DNA of 50,836 nucleotides, from positions 1 through 50,836 of the forward strand of contig NZ_SUNI01000024.1 of the NCBI RefSeq assembly GCF_005048225.1, given 5' to 3'. This stretch comes from Paracoccus gahaiensis. Lineage in GTDB: Bacteria; Pseudomonadota; Alphaproteobacteria; Rhodobacterales; Rhodobacteraceae. The notes below the pieces were generated by a model. The model did not search any database. It was not told the origin of the DNA and saw only the letters and a list, made by a program, of their open reading frames with translations. Below are positions 18,093 through 26,428 of this stretch, piece after piece. The position numbers and the translations under genes were made by a program. Numbering within the stretch: position 1 is the stretch's first letter; each line of letters opens with the position of its first letter.

Positions 18093-18122
18093 TATTGACA
18101 CAGAAATTTTAGTCAATAAAAA
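18093..18122. promoter_or_regulatory. TetR promoter with overlapping operator-like inverted repeat
   Basis: TTGACA (18095-18100) and TAAAAA (18117-18122), 16 bases apart, form a good plus-strand promoter. TATTGAC (18093-18099) and GTCAATA (18112-18118) are perfect inverted arms that cover the -35 element and the start of the -10, the position expected for an autorepressing TetR operator. On the minus strand the second arm supplies TTGACT toward potA, with no good -10. Transcription would begin near 18130, so the TetR message may have almost no leader. Confidence 0.6.
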
Positions 18123-18145
18123 AGTTTACAGTGACAAATAATTTG

Positions 18146-18841
18146 ATGGAGATGCCGGTGCAGCAGGCAACGGACAGGACCCCCCCGCCGGGCCTGCGCG
18201 ACCGCAAGAAGGCCCATCGCCGCGCGCAGATTTTGCGCCATGCCGCGCGGCTGTTCGGCCAGAACGGCATCGACGCCACGACCATGGCCGAACTGGCCGA
18301 GGCCACGCAGGTCTCGCCGCCGACGCTGTTCAATTATTTCGGCACCAAGGACGGCATCCTGATCGCGATGATCGCCGAAGGCTCCCACCAGTTCCGCGAG
18401 ACGGACACGGCCATGCATCCGCGCACGGATGCCGATTTCGGCACCATCCTGGTCGAGATGCTGGGCCAGGTGACAACGCGCACGCTGGAGATCGCCGGCA
18501 AGCGGGTCTGGCGCTATGCCGAGGCCTCGGTCATCCGGCACCCCGACACCGAGCTGTCGCGCGAATATTCGACCATCAACGACCAGCTGATCGGCGCGGT
18601 CGCCACCTTCATGGGGCAGTACGACCTGCGCCTGCGCTGCGGCGACGATCCCGATCCGGCGCAGCTGGGGCGGCTGGTCTTCGATGTCTGGAACGCCGCC
18701 TTCCTGGACCTGATCCGCACCGAGGACATGACGCTGGAGGCGCATCGGCAGACGCTGCAGGCGCGGATCGCCCCCCTGGCGCGGCAGCTCTTCGAGGACG
18801 GCTTTCTGGCCGCCCCCGCCCTGAAACACCGCTCTCCGTGA
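18146..18841 (+). CDS. TetR-family transcriptional regulator
   Basis: 231 residues from ATG 18146; an in-frame GTG at 18131 is the alternative, and neither has a clear ribosome site. The N-terminal DNA-binding domain is classical: RAQILRHAARLFGQNGID, then TTMAELAEATQVSPPTLFNY as the helix-turn-helix (about 45-64) and FGTKDGIL. The C-terminal part (about 75-225) is the ligand domain and is not diagnostic. It is divergent from potABCD and upstream of the amidohydrolase (40-base gap), so it probably responds to an amine or amide and controls one or both neighbours. An inverted repeat over its own promoter fits autorepression. Confidence 0.85.
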   Translation: MEMPVQQATDRTPPPGLRDRKKAHRRAQILRHAARLFGQNGIDATTMAELAEATQVSPPTLFNYFGTKDGILIAMIAEGSHQFRETDTAMHPRTDADFGTILVEMLGQVTTRTLEIAGKRVWRYAEASVIRHPDTELSREYSTINDQLIGAVATFMGQYDLRLRCGDDPDPAQLGRLVFDVWNAAFLDLIRTEDMTLEAHRQTLQARIAPLARQLFEDGFLAAPALKHRSP

Positions 18842-18880
18842 CACATCCCCTGTGACCCCTCCCCTGTGAAAGATCCGATC

Positions 18881-20551
18881 ATGGACAAGACCACCCTGGT
18901 GATCCGCAATGCGCGGGTGCTGACGATGGACCCCGACACCCCGCGCGCGCAGGCCGTCGCGGTGGCGGGCAACCGCATCGCGGCCCTGGGCACGGATGAG
19001 GAGATGCTGGCGCTGGCCGGCCCGGACACGCGCATCATCGACGCCGAAGGGGGCACGCTGCTGCCCGGCTTCGTCGAATCGCATCTGCACCTGTTCAGCG
19101 GCGGCGCCGGGCTGACGATGCTGCAGCTGGCCGAGGTCTCGGGGCGCGCGGCGCTGACCCGCGCCATCCGGGACTATGCCGCCGAGAAGCCCGACGAGGG
19201 GCTGCTGATCTGCCAAGGCGCGCCCTATGACATTCTGGGCGGTGACGCCGAACCCGACCGGCATGTGCTGGATCAGATCCTGGCCGATCGCCCGCTGATC
19301 GTCATGGCCTTCGATTTCCACACGGCCTGGGCCAACACGGTCGCCCTGGACAAGGCCGGCCTGCTGGACGGGGCCGAGATGGAGGACGGCAACGAGGTCG
19401 TCATGGGCGAGGACGGTCGCGCGACCGGCGCCCTGCACGAGAAGGGCGCCATCGGCCCGGTGCTGGACCTGCGCACCAGCGGCGGGCGCGAGATGCTGGG
19501 CATGTCGGGGCGCGAGCCTGCCAGCCCGCCCACGCCCGAGGAGCGCGCCGAGGACATTCAGATGATCCGCGCCGGCCTGCGCCATTGCGCGGCGGCCGGG
19601 ATCACCTCGATCCAGAACATGGACGGCAACCATTACACGCTGGACCTGCTGCGCGAGATCCGCGCGGCGGGCGACCTGACCGCGCGGGTCGAGGTCCCCT
19701 ATCACCTGACCGCCGACAAGCCCCTGTCCGCCCTGGACGAGGCCAGCGCCATGAGCGCCGAGTTCAATGACGAGATGCTGTGCTCGGGGCGGGTCAAGAT
19801 CTTCGTCGACGGGGTCATCGAAAGCGGCACGGCGGTCTTCGTGCGGGATTACGCCACCCGCCCCGGCCACAAGGGCACGCCGCTGTTCTCGGCCCGGGCC
19901 TTTTGCGACGCCGCGATCGAGGCCGACCGGCGCGGGCTGCAGATCAGCGTCCACGCGATCGGCGACGGCGCGGTGCGCATCACGCTGGACGGCTATCAGG
20001 CCGCGGCCGAGGCCAATGGCCCGCGCGACAGCCGCCACCGGATCGAGCATATCGAGCTGATCACCGAGGAGGACCTGCCGCGCCTGGCGCAGCTGGGCGT
20101 GATCGCCTCGCTGCAGCCGCTGCATCCGCCCGGCGTGCGCGGCGAGGGGATCGAGCCCGCCGCCTCGGCCATCGGCAAGGACCGCTGGCCCCTGGCCTAT
20201 GCCTGGCGGCGGATCCTCGATACCGGCGCGGATTACTGCTTTGCCTCGGACTGGCCGATCGTGCCGGTCGAGCCGCTGCTGTCCATCGGCACCGCCCTGC
20301 AGCGCAAGCCCTGGGGGCCCGACATGCCCGACCAGCGGGTCATGCTGGACGAGCTGCTAGAGGGCTATACTTGGCGCGGCGCCCGCGCGGGCTTTGCCGA
20401 GGACCGCGTGGGGCGCATCCGGCCCGGCATGCTGGCCGATCTGGTGCTGCTGCCCGAGGACCCCCATGACATGGCGCCCGAGGACATCGCGCGGATGACC
20501 CCGCGCCTGACCCTCTGCGACGGGCGCGTCACCCATGAGGCCGATGCCTGA
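18881..20551 (+). CDS. Amidohydrolase family protein (YtcJ-like)
   Basis: 556 residues from ATG 18881 (GAAAG upstream; GTG 18866 is in frame but less likely). It matches Amidohydro_3 (PF07969): composite beta-sandwich start TLVIRNARVLTMDPD, metal-binding HxH in VESHLHLFSGG (H68, H70), DFHTAWANTVALDKAGLL, then SVHAIGDGAVR, HRIEHIELI and the catalytic Asp region ASDWPIVPVEP. The C-terminus ARAGFAEDRVGRIRPGMLAD is the usual closing strand. It probably hydrolyses an N-acyl or cyclic amide bond in the cytoplasm. Its position after a TetR gene and opposite amine-catabolic genes suggests that it releases an amine. The true substrate is unknown, as for most YtcJ proteins. Confidence 0.86.
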   Translation: MDKTTLVIRNARVLTMDPDTPRAQAVAVAGNRIAALGTDEEMLALAGPDTRIIDAEGGTLLPGFVESHLHLFSGGAGLTMLQLAEVSGRAALTRAIRDYAAEKPDEGLLICQGAPYDILGGDAEPDRHVLDQILADRPLIVMAFDFHTAWANTVALDKAGLLDGAEMEDGNEVVMGEDGRATGALHEKGAIGPVLDLRTSGGREMLGMSGREPASPPTPEERAEDIQMIRAGLRHCAAAGITSIQNMDGNHYTLDLLREIRAAGDLTARVEVPYHLTADKPLSALDEASAMSAEFNDEMLCSGRVKIFVDGVIESGTAVFVRDYATRPGHKGTPLFSARAFCDAAIEADRRGLQISVHAIGDGAVRITLDGYQAAAEANGPRDSRHRIEHIELITEEDLPRLAQLGVIASLQPLHPPGVRGEGIEPAASAIGKDRWPLAYAWRRILDTGADYCFASDWPIVPVEPLLSIGTALQRKPWGPDMPDQRVMLDELLEGYTWRGARAGFAEDRVGRIRPGMLADLVLLPEDPHDMAPEDIARMTPRLTLCDGRVTHEADA

Positions 20552-20558
20552 TTCTTGT

Positions 20559-20583
20559 GCGGGCGGTCTAGAGGACCGCCCGC
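20559..20583. terminator. Terminator hairpin shared by convergent genes
   Basis: GCGGGCGGTC (20559-20568) pairs perfectly with GACCGCCCGC (20574-20583) around the loop TAGAG. It lies eight bases after the amidohydrolase stop. On the minus strand it covers the last codons of the DUF3237 gene, whose stop codon (20568-20570) falls at the loop. No long T-tract follows on either strand. Confidence 0.65.
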
Positions 20584-21032
20584 CACAGCTCGATCCACAC
20601 GTGATCGTCGTCATCCGCCGCCGCATGGGCGGTGCCGAACATGACCGCGTCGGTCAGCCAGGCCAGCGGACCCTCGGGCGCCTGCAGCTCGGCCCGCGTG
20701 CGCCCGTCGAAGGACCCGTCGGGCTGCGCCCACATCCGCCCGGCATTCAGGACCGACAGGGTGATCCCGTCCTCGGTCCGGGCGAAATAGCGCGCCTCGA
20801 TCGCATAGCTGCCATCGGGCAGGCGGGTGGCGAAATCGGCGCCCCCGGGCAGGATGACGGCGCGCCAGCCCTCGCCCGCCACCTCGCCCCCGGTGATCGG
20901 GAACATGGCGCGGGTGATGCCGTGCGAGGTCGTGAACTCGACCGCCGGCCCCAGATCGGCCCGGATCGACAGGGCAAACTCCAGCCGGGGCTGCGGCAGA
21001 TCCGCCTTGGCCCCGAGAGAGGTGATGCGCAT
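20568..21032 (-). CDS. DUF3237 family protein
   Basis: 154 residues, the usual size for DUF3237. The start at 21032 has GGGGA upstream and follows the aminotransferase stop by 11 bases. The longer open frame to 21614 crosses that gene and is not real. The sequence has the family features: LEFALSIRADLGPAVEF at the start, GEVAGEGWRAVILPGGADF, then SYAIEARYFARTEDG and VWIELWRAVL at the end. It is a beta-barrel family without an established enzyme activity. It is often found with dehydrogenases and aminotransferases, as here. It has no signal peptide, so it is probably cytoplasmic. Confidence 0.8.
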   Translation of the reverse strand: MRITSLGAKADLPQPRLEFALSIRADLGPAVEFTTSHGITRAMFPITGGEVAGEGWRAVILPGGADFATRLPDGSYAIEARYFARTEDGITLSVLNAGRMWAQPDGSFDGRTRAELQAPEGPLAWLTDAVMFGTAHAAADDDDHVWIELWRAVL

Positions 21033-21043
21033 GAGTAGGTCCC

Positions 21044-22438
21044 CTACAGCGCCAGCATCTCGGGCGTGGCGGCCTCCAGCGCCCTTGCATAGCGGGTGGT
21101 GGCCTCGTCGATCTGGCCCTCGGTGATCGACAGGGGCGGCGACATCGAGGTGACGGGCAGGAAGGGCAGGGCGCGGGTCAGCACGCCTTGGTTCATCGCA
21201 TGAGCCGCCACCAGCTTGTGCGCGCCGACGGGCAGGCGGGCGCGGGTGGCGCGGTCGGCCACGAACTCGACCGCCGCCATCAGGCCCACGCCGCGGATGT
21301 CGCCCACCAGCGGGTGATCGCCGACCTTGGACCGCAGCGCCTCCAGCAGCACCGGCCCGAGGCGCGCGGCATTGGCGGGCATGTCCTCGGCCTCCATCAG
21401 GTCCAGGTTCGCCATGGCGATGGCCGCGCCGACCGGATGGCCGGAATAGGTGAAGCCGTGCATCAGGGCCCCCATCTTGGCCGAGGCGCCCTCCAGCACC
21501 TCCCAGATGCGGCGCGACACGATCGAGGCCGACATCGGGAAATAGGCCGAGGTCAGCCCCTTGGCCAGCGACACGATGTCGGGGCGGATGCCGTAGGTCT
21601 CGGAGCCGAACCACGCGCCGGTGCGGCCGAAGCCGGTGATGACCTCATCCGCGATCAAGAGGATGTCATGGCGGTCCAGCACCTGCTGCACCCGGTCGAA
21701 ATAGCCCGCCGGCGGCAGGAAGACCCCGCCGGTGCCCATCACCGGCTCGGCGATGAAGGCGGCGACCGTGTCGGCCCCCTCGCGGGCGATCATCTCCTCC
21801 AGCTCGACGATCAGGCGGTCGGTGAAGGCGGCCTCGGTCTCTCCGTCCTGGGCGAAGGCGTAATGATGCGGGCAGCTGGTGTGCAGCACGCCCGGCATGG
21901 GCAGGTCGAAGGCGGTGTGATAGCCCTCGATGCCCGTCAGGCTGGCCGCCGCATAGGTCAGCCCGTGATAGGCCCCCTTGCGCGAGATCACCTTCTTCTT
22001 GGCGGGCAGACCGCGCAGGTTGTTGTAATAGATCACCAGCTTCAGCGCCGTGTCATTGGCGTCCGAGCCCGAGCAGCCGAAGAACACCCGCGCCATGTCG
22101 GCGCCTGGCACCGTCTCGTTGAAGAGGCCCAGCAGCCGGTCGGCCAGCCGGATCGTGGGTTCCGCCGAGGCGCCGCCGAAGAAGTGCTGAAAGCTCAGAT
22201 CCTGCATGGCCTGCGCGCCCGCCGCCACCAGTTCCGGGCGGCCATAGCCCACGTTCACGCACCACAGGCCCGCGCCCATGTCGATCAGCGTCTGGCCCCC
22301 CTCGCGGGTGACCTCGACGCCCTGCGCGCCGGTATAGATCACCGGCCCCTTGGTCTGCAGGTCGTGGATCGAGGAGACGGGGTGGAACAGCGCCTCCCGG
22401 TCCAGGTCGGCAAGCGAGATATTGGCGCGGTCGTCCAT
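21044..22438 (-). CDS. Class III (omega) aminotransferase
   Basis: 464 residues, normal for PLP fold-type I class III enzymes. The PLP lysine is K293 in [15 protein letters not shown], the pyridine-binding Asp is D264 in [14 protein letters not shown], and [16 protein letters not shown] and [16 protein letters not shown] are the phosphate- and ring-binding segments. [17 protein letters not shown] is typical of the amine:pyruvate/putrescine group. It probably transfers the amino group of a diamine or omega-amino acid to pyruvate. It lies between the dehydrogenase (12-base gap) and DUF3237 on one strand. It is similar to, but clearly distinct from, the second aminotransferase at 25047. Confidence 0.9.
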   Translation of the reverse strand: MDDRANISLADLDREALFHPVSSIHDLQTKGPVIYTGAQGVEVTREGGQTLIDMGAGLWCVNVGYGRPELVAAGAQAMQDLSFQHFFGGASAEPTIRLADRLLGLFNETVPGADMARVFFGCSGSDANDTALKLVIYYNNLRGLPAKKKVISRKGAYHGLTYAAASLTGIEGYHTAFDLPMPGVLHTSCPHHYAFAQDGETEAAFTDRLIVELEEMIAREGADTVAAFIAEPVMGTGGVFLPPAGYFDRVQQVLDRHDILLIADEVITGFGRTGAWFGSETYGIRPDIVSLAKGLTSAYFPMSASIVSRRIWEVLEGASAKMGALMHGFTYSGHPVGAAIAMANLDLMEAEDMPANAARLGPVLLEALRSKVGDHPLVGDIRGVGLMAAVEFVADRATRARLPVGAHKLVAAHAMNQGVLTRALPFLPVTSMSPPLSITEGQIDEATTRYARALEAATPEMLAL

Positions 22439-22450
22439 GATGGCGGTCCT

Positions 22451-23365
22451 TTACAGATGTCCGGAGGAGGTGCGGGCCCTCAGCACGGCGATCAGCGCCG
22501 CGTCGCGGGTGTGTTCCAGGGTGGGGATGTCGCGGCCATCGGCCTCGGCCGCGATCCCGGCGGTCAGGGCGGCGCGGACCCCGGGCGTCAGCGAGGGCGT
22601 GCCCAGATCGGCCCAACGGCGTTCCTGGCTGGGGCCGAGATGGTCCAGATAGGCCGCCATGCCGCCGGGGCCTCCGCCCAGATGATAGGCCATATGCGCG
22701 CCCATCACCGACCAGCGCAGCCCCGGCCCATGGACAAGCGCCGCATCAACGGCGGGCACATCGGCGATGCCTTCGGCCACAAGATGCACCGCCTCGCGCC
22801 ACAGCGCCGAGGCGAGGCGGTTGGCGATATGGCCGGTGGCGGGCTTTGTCAGCCGCACCGGCACGCGACCGGCGGCACGATAGATCGCCTCGGCCCCGTT
22901 CAGACGCGCGGGATCGGTGCCATAGGACTCGACCAGCGGCACCAGATGCGGCGGGTTGAAGGGATGCGCGGTGATCAGCTGCGCGGGGTCGCGCAGGGAC
23001 GGCGCCAGATCGGTCCAGCAGAGGGCCGAGGCCGAGGAGGCGATGGTGGTGGCCTCCGTCAGCGCCTCGATCTGCGCATAAAGCGCCTGCTTCAGCGGGA
23101 TGCTTTCGGGGGCGTTCTCCTGGATCAGCGCGGCGCCGTCCAGCGCGGCGGCAAGATCGCCGGTGACCGTCAGCCTGCCGCGCGCAGGCTGCCCGGTGAT
23201 CTGTTCCAGTTGGCGCAGCGGCGTCGCCATGCGGTCGGCCAGCCCCTCGCGCGCCGCCGCCTCGGGGTCCCAGGCCGCGACCTGCGCGCCGTGATGGACG
23301 AACAGCGCCGCCCATGCGGCGCCGATCAGCCCCAGCCCCAGAATGGCGATCTTGGTGTCCTGCAT
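22451..23365 (-). CDS. 3-hydroxyacyl-CoA dehydrogenase family, L-carnitine dehydrogenase-like
   Basis: 304 residues from ATG 23365 (AGGAC upstream); the open frame reaches 23443 but without family support. The NAD-binding motif GLGLIGAAWA starts at residue 10. The catalytic region includes SSASALCWTDL and the His in ITAHPFNPPHLVPLVE. The C-terminal domain has the run GPGLRWSVMGAHMAYHLGGG, which is characteristic of L-carnitine dehydrogenases and related soluble 3-hydroxyacyl enzymes, and not of the fatty-acid oxidation type. It probably oxidises a beta-hydroxy acid that carries an amine. It is the first gene of the run 22451-20568 and diverges from the GntR gene. The substrate is inferred only at family level. 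Confidence 0.82.
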   Translation of the reverse strand: MQDTKIAILGLGLIGAAWAALFVHHGAQVAAWDPEAAAREGLADRMATPLRQLEQITGQPARGRLTVTGDLAAALDGAALIQENAPESIPLKQALYAQIEALTEATTIASSASALCWTDLAPSLRDPAQLITAHPFNPPHLVPLVESYGTDPARLNGAEAIYRAAGRVPVRLTKPATGHIANRLASALWREAVHLVAEGIADVPAVDAALVHGPGLRWSVMGAHMAYHLGGGPGGMAAYLDHLGPSQERRWADLGTPSLTPGVRAALTAGIAAEADGRDIPTLEHTRDAALIAVLRARTSSGHL

Positions 23366-23456
23366 CGGCACGTCCTGTCTGATGTGATCGCAGAATTGCA
23401 GCCCTTGAACCGGCAAATCAAGTGCTATTATGCGAATCCTCAAAGATCAATCTTGA

Positions 23457-23488
23457 TTGCGATCGCAAAAAATGCGAGATCGGTCGCA
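23457..23488. promoter_or_regulatory. Palindromic operator candidates upstream of GntR
   Basis: TTGCGATCGCAA (23457-23468) is a perfect 12-bp palindrome, followed by TGCGA (23473-23477) and TCGCA (23484-23488) as a second interrupted palindrome. Both share the TGCGA half. They lie in the gap between the divergent dehydrogenase and GntR genes. A TATTAT at 23427-23432 is a possible plus-strand -10. Confidence 0.5.
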
Positions 23489-23550
23489 AGACAGGGGGAC
23501 ATGATCGATGCAGCGAGGACATGCGGACAGGACTGCCGGGCAGGCGGAGC

Positions 23551-23586
23551 GGCCGGCAGCGCCCGGGCAGCCCGGCGCTGCCGGCC
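23551..23586 (+). other. 13-bp perfect hairpin in the GntR leader
   Basis: GGCCGGCAGCGCC (23551-23563) is repeated as its reverse complement at 23574-23586, with a 10-base loop that can itself pair (GGG with CCC). It sits 35 bases before the preferred GntR start, and would be inside the gene if translation began at ATG 23501. It could be an attenuator or a block to translation. Confidence 0.55.
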
Positions 23587-23620
23587 CGACGGCCCCGCTC
23601 ACCCTCGGGCGGGCTGCCCG

Positions 23621-24319
23621 ATGAGCGCGCGGCCCATGCCCCTCGGTCTGGACGCGCTGGAAACGGTGCCGGTCCATGAGCAGGTCTATCGCCAGCTGAC
23701 CAGGGCGCTGATGGCCGGGCGCATCCCGCCGGGGCGCAAGCTGACCTCGCGCAAGGTCGCGGCCGAACTGGGCTGTTCCGACATGCCGGTGCGCGCGGCC
23801 CTGGCCCGGCTGCAATCGCTGCGCGCGCTCGAGGCGCTGCCCAACGGCTCGATGATCCTGCCGCGCATGGACCGGGCGCGCTTCGCCGACCTGATGGCCG
23901 CGCGCGTGACCTGCGAGGGGCGGGCGGCGGAACTGGCCGCAGGGGCGGCATCCGAGGCGCATCTGCGCGCCATCCGGCAGGCCGGTGCGGCGCTGACGCA
24001 GGCCGCGCTGGATCAGGACATCGACAGCTATCTGGAACAGAACTACGAGTTCAAGTTCCTCGTCCATCGCGCCTCGGGCTCGGACGCGTTGATCTTCCTG
24101 ATCGAGACGTTGTGGCTGCAGGTCGGCCCCTTCCTGCGCCAGTTCGGCGGCAGGTTCGAAGGCGCGCTGTCGGGCATCCTGGAGATCGACTATCACGAGG
24201 AGCTGGCCGCCGCCCTGTCGCGCGGCGACGCGGCAGCGGCGGGCGACGCCATGCGCCGCGACATCGCGGCAGGGGCCGCGTTCCTGCTGGCCCATGGCGA
24301 ATTCGAGGATGCGCCATGA
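23621..24319 (+). CDS. GntR-family regulator with FCD domain
   Basis: 232 residues from ATG 23621. The winged helix-turn-helix spans about 16-80: VHEQVYRQLTRALMAGRIPP, KLTSRKVAAELGCSDMPVRA and LRALEALPNGSMIL. The rest is an FCD all-helical effector domain (about 88-215). ATG 23501 is in frame and preceded by AGGGGG, but its spacing is short. The extra 40 codons are Cys-, Arg- and Gly-rich with poorer third-position bias and include a long hairpin, so I treat them as leader. It diverges from the dehydrogenase-aminotransferase-DUF3237 genes and overlaps the SDR start (ATGA), so it probably controls both arms in response to an amine-derived acid. Confidence 0.82.
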   Translation: MSARPMPLGLDALETVPVHEQVYRQLTRALMAGRIPPGRKLTSRKVAAELGCSDMPVRAALARLQSLRALEALPNGSMILPRMDRARFADLMAARVTCEGRAAELAAGAASEAHLRAIRQAGAALTQAALDQDIDSYLEQNYEFKFLVHRASGSDALIFLIETLWLQVGPFLRQFGGRFEGALSGILEIDYHEELAAALSRGDAAAAGDAMRRDIAAGAAFLLAHGEFEDAP

Positions 24320-25050
24320 GCGTCACCATCCTGACCGGCGCGAGTTCGGGCATCGGCGCGGCCCTCGCGGCGCTGCTGCCGGGGCCCCTGCTGCTGGTGG
24401 CGCGCCGCGCGCCCGCGCAGGACGCGGCCAACGCGCGGTTCCTGTCCGCCGACCTGTCCGATCCGTCCTCCGCCGACCGCATCCTGGCTGCGGCAGAGGC
24501 GATGGGCCCGGTGACCGGGCTGGTCAATGCGGCGGGCGTGCTGGGGCGGGGGCGGGCCGACCAGACCTTGGACGAAGATTGGGCGCGGGTAATCGACCTG
24601 AATCTGGGCGCGACGTTCCGCATGTCGCGCGCGGTGCTGGCGCCGATGCGCCGCGCGGGGGGCGGAGCGATCGTCAACATCGCCTCGGACTGGGGGCTGA
24701 TCGCGGCGCCCGGCGCGGTGGCCTACGGCGTCGCCAAGGCGGGCGTCGTGCAGCTGACCCGCTGCATGGCGCTGGACCATGCGCGCGAGGGCATCCGCGT
24801 CAATGCCGTCTGTCCCGGCGACACCGACACGCCGATGCTGGCGCCGGGCCAGACCGGGGCCGCCCGCGCCGCCACGCTGGCGCGCTTCGGCGCGGCCATT
24901 CCCCTGGGCCGCGTGGCGCAGCCCCAGGACATTGCCTCGGCCGTGGCGTTCCTTCTGTCGGACGCCGCGCGCTTCATCACCGGCGCGGCCCTGCCCGTCG
25001 ACGGCGGCAGCACGCTGGCCGCCCTTGCCCCCACAGGAGATCTGACATGA
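24316..25050 (+). CDS. Short-chain dehydrogenase/reductase
   Basis: 244 residues; ATG 24316 overlaps the GntR stop. The cofactor motif TGASSGIG is at 7-14, NAAG at 71-74, and the catalytic Ser124, Tyr137 and Lys141 lie in IASDWGLIAAPGAVAYGVAK. The C-terminus VAFLLSDAARFITGAALPVD is typical of classical SDRs of the 3-oxoacyl-ACP reductase-like group. It is cytoplasmic and NAD(P)-dependent. It is translationally coupled to the aminotransferase downstream (ATGA at 25047-25050), which suggests that it acts on the hydroxy or keto intermediate of the same amine pathway. The substrate is unknown. Confidence 0.87.
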   Translation: MSVTILTGASSGIGAALAALLPGPLLLVARRAPAQDAANARFLSADLSDPSSADRILAAAEAMGPVTGLVNAAGVLGRGRADQTLDEDWARVIDLNLGATFRMSRAVLAPMRRAGGGAIVNIASDWGLIAAPGAVAYGVAKAGVVQLTRCMALDHAREGIRVNAVCPGDTDTPMLAPGQTGAARAATLARFGAAIPLGRVAQPQDIASAVAFLLSDAARFITGAALPVDGGSTLAALAPTGDLT

Positions 25051-26423
25051 CGCTGCTCAATTCGACCGAAAGCCTGCGCGCCATGGATGCGGCGCATCAC
25101 CTGCACCCCTTCACCGATGCGAGCGCGCTGAATGCCAAGGGCGCGCGGATCATCACCCATGCGGATGGCGTGCATCTGACCGACAGCGACGGAAACCGGA
25201 TCCTGGACGGGATGGCGGGCCTGTGGTGCGTGGCGATCGGCTATGGCCGCCCCGAGATCGCGGATGCCGTCGCCCGCCAGCTGCGGCAGCTGCCCTTCTA
25301 CAACACCTTCTTCCAGACCAGCCACCCGCCGGTGATCGAGCTGGGCCACCTGCTGTCTCAGGTCACGCCCGACCACATCAACCGGTTCTTCTTCACCGGG
25401 TCCGGCTCGGACGCGAATGACACGATCTTCCGCATGATCGCGCATTACTGGGCGGTGATGGGCCAGCCTGACCGCACCATCATCGTCTCGCGGCAGGGGG
25501 CCTATCACGGCTCGACCGTGGCGGCCTCGGCGGTGGGGGGGTTCGGCTTCATGCATGCCCAGCCCGGCCTGCCGGTGGGCAACATCCTGCACGCGCCGCG
25601 CCCGGCCTGGTGGGCCGAGGGCGGCGAGCTGTCGCCCGAGGACTTCGGCCTGAAGGTCGCCCGCGACACGCTGGCGCTGATCGACGGCATCGGCGCGCAT
25701 CGCGTGGCGGGCTTCATCGCGGAACCGATCATGGGCGCGGGCGGCGTCATCATTCCGCCGGACAGCTATTGGCCGGCGCTGTCGGCGGGGCTGACCGAGC
25801 GCGGCGTGATGCTGATCTCGGACGAGGTGATCTGCGGTTTCGGGCGCACCGGATCGTGGTTCGGCTGCCAGACCTATGGCACCACGCCCGACTTCATGAC
25901 CATGGCCAAGGGGCTGACCTCTGGCTACATCCCGATGGGGGCGGTGGGCGTGTCCGACCGCGTGGCCGAGGTGCTGACGGCCAAGGGCGGCGAGTTCGCG
26001 CATGGCTACACCTATTCCGGCCATCCGGCGGCTTGCGCTGCGGCCATCGCCAATCTGGGCATCCTGCGGTCCGAAGGCATCGTCGACCGCGTGGCCGATG
26101 ACATCGGCCCCTATCTGCAGGGCAAGTGGCGCGCGCTGGCCGATCACCCGCTGGTGGGCGAGGCGGTGATGACCGGCCTGATCGGCGCCATCCAGCTGTG
26201 CGCCGACAAGGGGGCGCGGCGGGCCTTCGACGAGGATCTGGGCGTCGGCATGATGTGCCGCGAGCATGCCTTCGCGAACGGGCTGATCATGCGGGCGGTG
26301 GGCGACCGGATGGTGGTCTCGCCGCCGCTGGTGCTGACCCATGCCGAGGCCGACGAGCTGGTCGAGAAGGCCTGGCGCGTGCTGGACCTGACGCAGGCGC
26401 AGCTTGGGCATCCGGGGCGGTGA
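25047..26423 (+). CDS. Putrescine:pyruvate-type aminotransferase (SpuC-like)
   Basis: 458 residues, essentially the SpuC length. AGGAGA lies seven bases before ATG 25047. PLP-binding Lys288 is in TMAKGLTSGYIPMGA, Asp259 in LISDEVICGFGRTG, and [16 protein letters not shown] and RQGAYHGSTVAA bind phosphate and ring. MAGLWCVAIGYGRPEI and FYNTFFQTSHPP are strongly reminiscent of putrescine aminotransferases of the SpuC group. It would convert putrescine or a similar diamine with pyruvate to an aminoaldehyde and alanine. It is followed directly by the glutamine-synthetase-like gene, so both routes of diamine entry, transamination and glutamylation, are encoded side by side. Confidence 0.86.
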   Translation: MTLLNSTESLRAMDAAHHLHPFTDASALNAKGARIITHADGVHLTDSDGNRILDGMAGLWCVAIGYGRPEIADAVARQLRQLPFYNTFFQTSHPPVIELGHLLSQVTPDHINRFFFTGSGSDANDTIFRMIAHYWAVMGQPDRTIIVSRQGAYHGSTVAASAVGGFGFMHAQPGLPVGNILHAPRPAWWAEGGELSPEDFGLKVARDTLALIDGIGAHRVAGFIAEPIMGAGGVIIPPDSYWPALSAGLTERGVMLISDEVICGFGRTGSWFGCQTYGTTPDFMTMAKGLTSGYIPMGAVGVSDRVAEVLTAKGGEFAHGYTYSGHPAACAAAIANLGILRSEGIVDRVADDIGPYLQGKWRALADHPLVGEAVMTGLIGAIQLCADKGARRAFDEDLGVGMMCREHAFANGLIMRAVGDRMVVSPPLVLTHAEADELVEKAWRVLDLTQAQLGHPGR

Positions 26424-26428
26424 GCGTG

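Noticed and set aside
21188..24319. Very long plus-strand open frame (over 1000 codons) opposite the aminotransferase and dehydrogenase.
   Set aside because: It is a GC-bias shadow of genes on the other strand; only its last part, from about 23621, encodes a recognisable protein (GntR).
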